DNA of 49,815 nucleotides from the NCBI GenBank assembly GCA_002245135.1, contig NGBS01000625.1, positions 1 through 49,815 of the forward strand, in the 5' to 3' direction. Under the pieces are notes generated by a model that worked only from the letters and a program-made list of their open reading frames with translations, was not told where the DNA came from and searched no databases. A program made the translations under genes and the position numbers. Below are positions 39,801-49,815 of this stretch, in pieces (the first letter of the stretch is position 1; each line of letters starts with the position of its first letter). Source of the DNA: Proteromonas lacertae (lineage: Eukaryota; Sar; Bigyra; Opalinata; Proteromonadidae).

Positions 39801-42800
39801 AATTATACTATTCTCTGTTTCAATGAAAGTTAAATTTATATTTGAATATTTTATGATATTTCTATTCTCCAAAGATTCTAATGTCATTTTCTTCATTGTA
39901 TTTTCAATAATATCATTGATTAAAGTCATAGACTGGTCAATTATATCTCTATCCTTTTTACCATTAGTAATTATATTCATTAATGTTTCTCTATAACTTT
40001 CTATATTTTCTGTATCAATAAATGGTTTTAAAGAATCTACTATCAAATCCAATGTAGCTTCTTCAATCGCTACTTTCGGTAATAATTTTGCAATATTTTG
40101 TAATAATTTGCCTTTTTCTGCTTTTAGATTATTGAGCATCAAAGTAGATGAATATAATTCCTTATTAACATCTTTCAAATAATCATTTAATGTTCTACAA
40201 ATTTCATTAGGTATATTTGATTCAATCGCACGGCATAAATTAGGAATATCACAAATAAATTCAGTAAATTTTATTAAGTCATCATCAGTTGGTTTACTAA
40301 TATACTCATTCAATTTACTAATTTGAATATTAATTAGTTCTATTTTATTCTTCTTTAAAATAACATTCTTTTCAATTACATTAATATCACTTAGTCTTCC
40401 TTTAATTTCATACAAAATTTTAACAATATCATTATAACAACATTGTTTTATATTTAAGTTTTCTTTTAAATTACTCAATAATTTTAATGGATTCTTATCT
40501 AATTCATTCTTTTCATCTAATAAACCATCTTTCTCTTTATTCAGATCATTCAATTCACCTTCTAATTTCTTCAATTCATCTTCTACATCTTTCAAATCTT
40601 TCAATTTATCATCTTCGATCTTTCGTAAGATTGATTCCACTTCTTTCGCATTTTGATCTTGTAATGCTTTAAATAGATCAGGATTGTTATCTAATAACTC
40701 TTTATCTACATCACTTACCAAATCACTGTTCAAGTATCTCTTCAATTCATCTATTTCATTCTTCAATTTTTCTAATTCTTCTTCTTTTGAATTCTTCTCT
40801 CCTTCAACATTAGGAATCTTTTCGTCTTTCAACTCTTTTATTTCATTTAATAGTTTCACTATATTGTTGTAATCACTTTCTTTTACATCTGAGTTTTCTT
40901 TTAAATTACTCAATAATTTTAATGGATTCTTATCTAATTCATTCTTTTCATCTAATAAACCATCTTTCTCTTTATTCAGATCATTCAATTCATCTTCTAA
41001 TTTCTTCAATTCATCTTCTACATCTTTCAAATCTTTCAATTTATCATCTTCGATCTTTCGTAAGATTGATTCCACTTCTTTCGCATTTTGATCTTGTAAT
41101 GCTTTAAATAGATCAGGATTGTTATCTAATAACTCTTTATCTACATCACTTACCAAATCACTGTTCAAGTATCTCTTCAATTCATCTATTTCATTCTTCA
41201 ATTTTTCTAATTCTTCTTCTTTTGAATTCTTCTCTTCTTCAACATTAGGAATCTTTTCGTCTTTCAACTCTTTTATTTCATTTAATAGTTTCACTATATT
41301 GTTGTAATCACTTTCTTTTACATCTGAGTTTTCTTTTAAATTACTCAATAATTTTAATGGATTCTTATCTAATTCATTCTTTTCATCTAATAAACCATCT
41401 TTCTCTTTATTCAGATCATTCAATTCATCTTCTAATTTCTTCAATTCATCTTCTACATCTTTCAAATCTTTCAATTTATCATCTTCGATCTTTCGTAAGA
41501 TTGATTCCACTTCTTTCGCATTTTGATCTTGTAATGCTTTAAATAGATCAGGATTGTTATCTAATAACTCTTTATCTACATCACTTACCAAATCACTGTT
41601 CAAGTATCTCTTCAATTCATCTATTTCATTCTTCAATTTTTCTAATTCTTCTTCTTTTGAATTCTTCTCTCCTTCAACATTAGGAATCTTTTCGTCTTTC
41701 AACTCTTTTATTTCATTTAATAGTTTCACTATATTGTTGTAATCACTTTCTTTTACATCTGAGTTTTCTTTTAAATTACTCAATAATTTTAATGGATTCT
41801 TATCTAATTCATTCTTTTCATCTAATAAACCATCTTTCTCTTTATTCAGATCATTCAATTCATCTTCTAATTTCTTCAATTCATCTTCTACATCTTTCAA
41901 ATCTTTCAATTTATCATCTTCGATCTTTCGTAAGATTGATTCCACTTCTTTCGCATTTTGATCTTGTAATGCTTTAAATAGATCAGGATTGTTATCTAAT
42001 AACTCTTTATCTACATCACTTACCAAATCACTGTTCAAGTATCTCTTCAATTCATCTATTTCATTCTTCAATTTTTCTAATTCTTCTTCTTTTGAATTCT
42101 TCTCTCCTTCAACATTAGGAATCTTTTCGTCTTTCAACTCTTTTATTTCATTTAATAGTTTCACTATATTGTTGTAATCACTTTCTTTTACATCTGAGTT
42201 TTCTTTTAAATTACTCAATAATTTTAATGGATTCTTATCTAATTCATTCTTTTCATCTAATAAACCATCTTTCTCTTTATTCAGATCATTCAATTCATCT
42301 TCTAATTTCTTCAATTCATCTTCTACATCTTTCAAATCTTTCAATTTATCATCTTCGATCTTTCGTAAGATTGATTCCACTTCTTTCGCATTTTGATCTT
42401 GTAATGCTTTAAATAGATCAGGATTGTTATCTAATAACTCTTTATCTACATCACTTACCAAATCACTGTTCAAGTATCTCTTCAATTCATCTATTTCATT
42501 CTTCAATTTTTCTAATTCTTCTTCTTTTGAATTCTTCTCTCCTTCAACATTAGGAATCTTTTCGTCTTTCAACTCTTTTATTTCATTTAATAGTTTCACT
42601 ATATTGTTGTAATCACTTTCTTTTACATCTGAGTTTTCTTTTAAATTACTCAATAATTTTAATGGATTCTTATCTAATTCATTCTTTTCATCTAATAAAC
42701 CATCTTTCTCTTTATTCAGATCATTCAATTCATCTTCTAATTTCTTCAATTCATCTTCTACATCTTTCAAATCTTTCAATTTATCATCTTCGATCTTTCG

Positions 42801-45800
42801 TAAGATTGATTCCACTTCTTTCGCATTTTGATCTTGTAATGCTTTAAATAGATCAGGATTGTTATCTAATAACTCTTTATCTACATCACTTACCAAATCA
42901 CTGTTCAAGTATCTCTTCAATTCATCTATTTCATTCTTCAATTTTTCTAATTCTTCTTCTTTTGAATTCTTCTCTCCTTCAACATTAGGAATCTTTTCGT
43001 CTTTCAACTCTTTTATTTCATTTAATAGTTTCACTATATTGTTGTAATCACTTTCTTTTACATCTGAGTTTTCTTTTAAATTACTCAATAATTTTAATGG
43101 ATTCTTATCTAATTCATTCTTTTCATCTAATAAACCATCTTTCTCTTTATTCAGATCATTCAATTCATCTTCTAATTTCTTCAATTCATCTTCTACATCT
43201 TTCAAATCTTTCAATTTATCATCTTCGATCTTTCGTAAGATTGATTCCACTTCTTTCGCATTTTGATCTTGTAATGCTTTAAATAGATCAGGATTGTTAT
43301 CTAATAACTCTTTATCTACATCACTTACCAAATCACTGTTCAAGTATCTCTTCAATTCATCTATTTCATTCTTCAATTTTTCTAATTCTTCTTCTTTTGA
43401 ATTCTTCTCTCCTTCAACATTAGGAATCTTTTCGTCTTTCAACTCTTTTATTTCATTTAATAGTTTCACTATATTGTTGTAATCACTTTCTTTTACATCT
43501 GAGTTTTCTTTTAAATTACTCAATAATTTTAATGGATTCTTATCTAATTCATTCTTTTCATCTAATAAACCATCTTTCTCTTTATTCAGATCATTCAATT
43601 CATCTTCTAATTTCTTCAATTCATCTTCTACATCTTTCAAATCTTTCAATTTATCATCTTCGATCTTTCGTAAGATTGATTCCACTTCTTTCGCATTTTG
43701 ATCTTGTAATGCTTTAAATAGATCAGGATTGTTATCTAATAACTCTTTATCTACATCACTTACCAAATCACTGTTCAAGTATCTCTTCAATTCATCTATT
43801 TCATTCTTCAATTTTTCTAATTCTTCTTCTTTTGAATTCTTCTCTCCTTCAACATTAGGAATCTTTTCGTCTTTCAACTCTTTTATTTCATTTAATAGTT
43901 TCACTATATTGTTGTAATCACTTTCTTTTACATCTGAGTTTTCTTTTAAATTACTCAATAATTTTAATGGATTCTTATCTAATTCATTCTTTTCATCTAA
44001 TAAACCATCTTTCTCTTTATTCAGATCATTCAATTCATCCTTCTAATTTCTTCAATTCATCTTCTACATCTTTCAAATCTTTCAATTTATCATCTTCGAT
44101 CTTTCGTAAGATTGATTCCACTTCTTTCGCATTTTGATCTTGTAATGCTTTAAATAGATCAGGATTGTTATCTAATAACTCTTTATCTACATCACTTACC
44201 AAATCACTGTTCAAGTATCTCTTCAATCATCTATTCATTCTTCAATTTTTCTAATTCTTCTTCTTTTGAATTCTTCTCTCCTTCAACATTAGGAATCTTT
44301 TCGTCTTTCAACTCTTTTATTTCATTTAATAGTTTCACTATATTGTTGTAATCACTTTCTTTTACATCTGAGTTTTCTTTTAAATTACTCAATAATTTTA
44401 ATGGATTCTTATCTAATCATTTCTTTTCATCTAATAAACCATCTTTCTCTTTATTCAGATCATTCAATTCATCTTCTAATTTCTTCAATTCATCTTCTAC
44501 ATCTTTCAAATCTTTCAATTTATCATCTTCGATCTTTCGTAAGATTGATTCCACTTCTTTCGCATTTTTGATCTTGTAATGCTTTAAATAGATCAGGATT
44601 GTTATCTAATAAACTCTTTATCTACATCACTTACCAAATCACTGTTCAAGTATCTCTTCAATTCATCTATTTCATTCTTCAATTTTTCTAATTCTTCTTC
44701 TTTTGAATTCTTCTCTCCTTCAACATTAGGAATCTTTTCGTCTTTCAACTCTTTTATTTCATTTAATAGTTTCACTATATTGTTGTAATCACTTTCTTTA
44801 CATCTGAGTTTTCTTTTAAATTACTCAATAATTTTAATGGATTCTTATCTAAATTCATTCTTTTCATCTAATAAACCATCTTTCTCTTATTCAGATCATT
44901 CAATTCACCTTCTAAATTTCTTCAATTCATCTTCTACATCTTTCAAATCTTTCAATTTATCATCTTCGATCTTTCGTAAGATTGATTCCACTTCTTTCGC
45001 ATTTTGATCTTGTAATGCTTTAAATAGATCAGGATTGTTATCTAATAACTCTTTATCTACATCACTTACCAAATCACTGTTCAAGTATCTCTTCAATTCA
45101 TCTATTTCATTCTTCAATTTTTCTAATTCTTCTTCTTTTGAATTTTCTCTCTTCAACATTAGGAATCTTTTCGTCTTTCAACTCTTTTATTTCATTTAAT
45201 AGTTTCACTATATTGTTGTAATCACTTTCTTTTACATCTGAGTTTTCTTTTAAATTACTCAATAATTTTAATGGATTCTTATCTAATTCATTCTTTTCAT
45301 CTAATAAACCATCTTTCTCTTTATTCAGATCATTCAATTCATCTTCTAATTTCTTCAATTCATCTTCTACATCTTTCAAATCTTTCAATTTATCATCTTC
45401 GATCTTTCGTAAGATTGATTCCACTTCTTTCGCATTTTGATCTTGTAATGCTTTAAATAGATCAGGATTGTTATCTAATAACTCTTTATCTACATCACTT
45501 ACCAAATCACTGTTCAAGTATCTCTTCAATTCATCTATTTCATTCTTCAATTTTTCTAATTCTTCTTCTTTTGAATTCTCTCCTTCAACATTAGGAATCT
45601 TTTCGTCTTTCAACTCTTTTATTTCATTTAATAGTTTCACTATATTGTTGTAATCACTTTCTTTTACATCTGAGTTTTCTTTTAAATTACTCAATAATTT
45701 TAATGGATTCTTATCTAATTCATTCTTTTCATCTAATAAACCATCTTTCTCTTTATTCAGATCATTCAATTCATCTTCTAATTTCTTCAATTCATCTTCT

Positions 45801-48800
45801 ACATCTTTCAAATCTTTCAATTTATCATCTTCGATCTTTCGTAAGATTGATTCCACTTCTTTCGCATTTTGATCTTGTAATGCTTTAAATAGATCAGGAT
45901 TGTTATCTAATAACTCTTTATCTACATCACTTACCAAATCACTGTTCAAGTATCTCTTCAATTCATCTATTTCATTCTTCAATTTTTCTAATTCTTCTTC
46001 TTTTGAATTCTTCTCTCCTTCAACATTAGGAATCTTTTCGTCTTTCAACTCTTTTATTTCATTTAATAGTTTCACTATATTGTTGTAATCACTTTCTTTT
46101 ACATCTGAGTTTTCTTTTAAATTACTCAATAATTTTAATGGATTCTTATCTAATTCATTCTTTTCATCTAATAAACCATCTTTCTCTTTATTCAGATCAT
46201 TCAATTCATCTTCTAATTTCTTCAATTCATCTTCTACATCTTTCAAATCTTTCAATTTATCATCTTCGATCTTTCGTAAGATTGATTCCACTTCTTTCGC
46301 ATTTTGATCTTGTAATGCTTTAAATAGATCAGGATTGTTATCTAATAACTCTTTATCTACATCACTTACCAAATCACTGTTCAAGTATCTCTTCAATTCA
46401 TCTATTTCATTCTTCAATTTTTCTAATTCTTCTTCTTTTGAATTCTTCTCTCCTTCAACATTAGGAATCTTTTCGTCTTTCAACTCTTTTATTTCATTTA
46501 ATAGTTTCACTATATTGTTGTAATCACTTTCTTTTACATCTGAGTTTTCTTTTAAATTACTCAATAATTTTAATGGATTCTTATCTAATTCATTCTTTTC
46601 ATCTAATAAACCATCTTTCTCTTTATTCAGATCATTCAATTCATCTTCTAATTTCTTCAATTCATCTTCTACATCTTTCAAATCTTTCAATTTATCATCT
46701 TCGATCTTTCGTAAGATTGATTCCACTTCTTTCGCATTTTGATCTTGTAATGCTTTAAATAGATCAGGATTGTTATCTAATAACTCTTTATCTACATCAC
46801 TTACCAAATCACTGTTCAAGTATCTCTTCAATTCATCTATTTCATTCTTCAATTTTTCTAATTCTTCTTTTTGAATTCTTCTCTCCTTCAACATTAGGAA
46901 TCTTTTCGTCTTTCAACTCTTTTATTTCATTTAATAGTTTCACTATATTGTTGTAATCACTTTCTTTTACATCTGAGTTTTCTTTTAAATTACTCAATAA
47001 TTTTAATGGATTCTTATCTAATTCATTCTTTTCATCTAATAAACCATCTTTCTCTTTATTCAGATCATTCAATTCATCTTCTAATTTCTTCAATTCATCT
47101 TCTACATCTTTCAAATCTTTCAATTTATCATCTTCGATCTTTCGTAAGATTGATTCCACTTCTTTCGCATTTTGATCTTGTAATGCTTTAAATAGATCAG
47201 GATTGTTATCTAATAACTCTTTATCTACATCACTTACCAAATCACTGTTCAAGTATCTCTTCAATTCATCTATTTCATTCTTCAATTTTTCTAATTCTTC
47301 TTCTTTTGAATTCTTCTCTTCTTCAACATTAGGAATCTTTTCGTCTTTCAACTCTTTATTTCATTTAATAGTTTCACTATATTGTTGTAATCACTTTCTT
47401 TTACATCTGAGTTTTCTTTTAATTACTCAATAATTTTAAATGGATTCTTATCTAATTCATTCTTTTCATCTAATAAACCATCTTTCTCTTTATTCAGATC
47501 ATTCAATTCACCTTCTAATTTCTTCAATTCATCTTCTACATCTTTCAAATCTTTCAATTTATCATCTTCGATCTTTCGTAAGATTGATTCCACTTCTTTC
47601 GCATTTTGATCTTGTAATGCTTTAAATAGATCAGGATTGTTATCTAATAACTCTTTATCTACATCACTTACCAAATCACTGTTCAAGTATCTCTTCAATT
47701 CATCTATTTCATTCTTCAATTTTTCTAATTCTTCTTCTTTTGAATTCTTCTCTCCTTCAACATTAGGAATCTTTTCGTCTTTCAACTCTTTTATTTCATT
47801 TAATAGTTTCACTATATTGTTGTAATCACTTTTCTTTTACATCTGAGTTTTCTTTTAAATTACTCAATAATTTTAATGGATTCTTATCTAATTCATTCTT
47901 TTCATCTAATAAACCATCTTTCTCTTTATTCAGATCATTCAATTCATCTTCTAATTTCTTCAATTCATCTTCTACATCTTTCAAATCTTTCAATTTATCA
48001 TCTTCGATCTTTCGTAAGATTGATTCCACTTCTTTCGCATTTTGATCTTGTAATGCTTTAAATAGATCAGGATTGTTATCTAATAACTCTTTATCTACAT
48101 CACTTACCAAATCACTGTTCAAGTATCTCTTCAATTTCATCTATTTCATTCTTCAATTTTTCTAATTCTTCTTCTTTTGAATTCTTCTCTTCCTTCAACA
48201 TTAGGAATCTTTTCGTCTTTCAACTCTTTTATTTCATTTAATAGTTTCACTATATTGTTGTAATCACTTTCTTTTACATCTGAGTTTTCTTTTAAATTAC
48301 TCAATAATTTTAATGGATTCTTATCTAATTCATTCTTTTCATCTAATAAACCATCTTTCTCTTTATTCAGATCATTCAATTCACCTTCTAATTTCTTCAA
48401 TTCATCTTCTACATCTTTCAAATCTTTCAATTTATCATCTTCGATCTTTCGTAAGATTGATTCCACTTCTTTCGCATTTTGATCTTGTAATGCTTTAAAT
48501 AGATCAGGATTGTTATCTAATAACTCTTTATCTACATCACTTACCAAATCACTGTTCAAGTATCTCTTCAATTCATCTATTTCATTCTTCAATTTTTCTA
48601 ATTCTTCTTCTTTTGAATTCTTCTCTCCTTCAACATTAGGAATCTTTTCGTCTTTCAACTCTTTTATTTCATTTAATAGTTTCACTATATTGTTGTAATC
48701 ACTTTCTTTTACATCTGAGTTTTCTTTTAAATTACTCAATAATTTTAATGGATTCTTATCTAATTCATTCTTTTCATCTAATAAACCATCTTTCTCTTTA

Positions 48801-49815
48801 TTCAGATCATTCAATTCATCCTTCTAATTTCTTCAATTCATCTTCTACATCTTTCAAATCTTTCAATTTATCATCTTCGATCTTTCGTAAGATTGATTCC
48901 ACTTCTTTCGCATTTTGATCTTGTAATGCTTTAAATAGATCAGGATTGTTATCTAATAACTCTTTATCTACATCACTTACCAAATCACTGTTCAAGTATC
49001 TCTTCAATTCATCTATTTCATTCTTCAATTTTTCTAATTCTTCTTCTTTTGAATTCTTCTCTCCTTCAACATTAGGAATCTTTTCGTCTTTCAACTCTTT
49101 TATTTCATTTAATAGTTTCACTATATTGTTGTAATCACTTTTTTTACATCTGAGTTTTCTTTTAAATTACTCAATAATTTTAATGGATTCTTATCTAATT
49201 CATTCTTTTCATCTAATAAACCATCTTTCTCTTTATTCAGATCATTCAATTCACTTCTAATTTCTTCAATTCATCTTCTACATCTTTCAAATCTTTCAAT
49301 TTATCATCTTCGATCTTTCGTAAGATTGATTCCACTTCTTTCGCATTTTGATCTTGTAATGCTTTAAATAGATCAGGATTGTTATCTAATAACTCTTTAT
49401 CTACATCACTTACCAAATCACTGTTCAAGTATCTCTTCAATTCATCTATTTCATTCTTCAATTTTCTAATTCTTCTTCTTTTGAATTCTTCTCTTCTTCA
49501 ACATTAGGAATCTTTTCGTCTTTCAACTCTTTTATTTCATTTAATAGTTTCACTATATTGTTGTAATCACTTTCTTTTACATCTGAGTTTTCTTTTAAAT
49601 TACTCAATAATTTTAATGGATTCTTATCTAATTCATTCTTTTCATCTAATAAACCATCTTTCTCTTTATTCAGATCATTCAATTCATCTTCTAATTTCTT
49701 CAATTCATCTTCTACATCTTTCAAATCTTTCAATTTATCATCTTCGATCTTTCGTAAGATTGATTCACTTCTTTCGCATTTGATCTTGTAATGCTTTAAA
49801 TAGATCAGGATTGTT
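36858..49815 (-). CDS. Giant coiled-coil repeat protein, C-terminal part (continues beyond the window)
   Basis: The longest clean frame, 44033-36858, gives 2391 residues. The upstream side is the same protein but with many single-base indels. From the stop at 36858, about 1190 residues are non-tandem: Pro/Glu/Ser-rich tail, acidic runs, and at least three diverged modules each with an EDIM..SVD-like acidic head and a V..LS segment (such as MSSVDAFIKASSNRKVVILS and MTAVNNLITATTNKPVIRLS). Then a diverged unit of 145 residues (start near KQCCYNDIVKILYEIKG) and about 20 near-identical units. The sequence is Lys/Glu/Leu-rich with heptads, so a long coiled-coil rod is expected. No catalytic domain and no recognised family; golgin, centrosome or rootlet-like roles are possible. 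The N-terminus is not in the window. Confidence 0.8.
40441..49815 (-). repeat. Tandem array of about 21 near-identical 435-bp units
   Basis: Each unit encodes 145 residues, with landmarks SDVKESDYNNIVKLLNEIKE, RYLNSDLVSDVDKELLDNN and LRKIEDDKLKDLKDVEDELK. Copies recur every 435 bp (for example a shared base pattern at 40487, 40922, 41357, 41792). Between 40500 and 44030 units are almost identical at the DNA level; the few variants are EGE/EDE and VEGE/VEEE. From about 44035 on, single-base insertions and deletions appear in runs of the same base while substitutions do not, which looks like sequencing or assembly error more than decay. The array runs off the window. Confidence 0.95.

Noticed and set aside
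40487-49134. Many 61-62 codon plus-strand open frames recurring every 435 bp
   Set aside because: They are antisense shadows of the tandem coiled-coil units; low-complexity Ser/His/Leu products with no independent support.
1-49815. CRISPR arrays, rRNA genes and tRNA genes
   Set aside because: No regularly spaced short repeats with unique spacers, and no recognisable rRNA or tRNA sequence was seen on reading both strands; a covariance-model scan was not possible.

Overview
This window looks like nuclear DNA of a ciliated, very A+T-rich eukaryote with a standard genetic code and extremely short spliceosomal introns. I can place about 19 introns by frame and GT..AG rules. Most are 24-38 nt, with donors usually GTAT/GTAA and acceptors usually ATAG/TTAG. 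Introns averaging near 26 nt are, as I recall, described for dicyemid mesozoans, and orthonectids are also compact, so a mesozoan is a reasonable guess. That is inference and I cannot name the species.

Layout. (1) 1-4812: a more G+C-rich, unclassified repeat element with coding remnants on both strands, ending in a perfect 34-bp hairpin (4742-4812). (2) 4813-22890: A+T-rich DNA holding a 13-member glycan gene cluster (5783-22520). It has two GT31-like galactosyltransferases, one GT10 fucosyltransferase, three GT92 genes (one a pseudogene), a DUF1647-like protein, a PF03407-like nucleotide-sugar transferase, an HxRTGD-type fucosyltransferase-like protein, a GT15-like protein and three AT3-SGNH O-acyltransferases. 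Nearly all have an N-terminal membrane anchor, as Golgi type II enzymes do. Genes alternate strand with gaps of tens of bases, and one divergent pair has overlapping start codons. Two of the genes carry 24-28 nt introns, so they are native nuclear genes and not bacterial contamination. (3) 22890-26055: a second, inverted copy of the G+C-rich element, interrupted by A+T-rich DNA. (4) 26056-31660: transposon territory, with dispersed repeats sharing a CAAGCC..CAAGCC motif, an internally deleted hAT with perfect 8-bp target duplication (27653-28738), a second hAT transposase with about two breaks (29310-30975), and gene-free DNA. (5) 31662-36622: small intron-bearing host genes: MKS1 (ciliary transition zone), a divergently transcribed longin-type protein resembling INTU/FUZ, an unrecognised 191-aa protein, a small TPR-like protein, and a PRL-type (PTP4A) phosphatase with a CAAX box. 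(6) 36858-49815, minus strand: the C-terminal part of a giant coiled-coil protein with about 21 nearly identical 435-bp (145-aa) tandem units, running off the window.

How the parts work together. The glycan cluster reads as a complete secretory-pathway kit for building and O-acylating a surface or secreted glycan: chain and branch transferases, fucosylation and acylation. Its clustering, strand alternation and flanking by inverted repeat copies make it the most interesting object here. The MKS1/longin neighbourhood points to cilium assembly.
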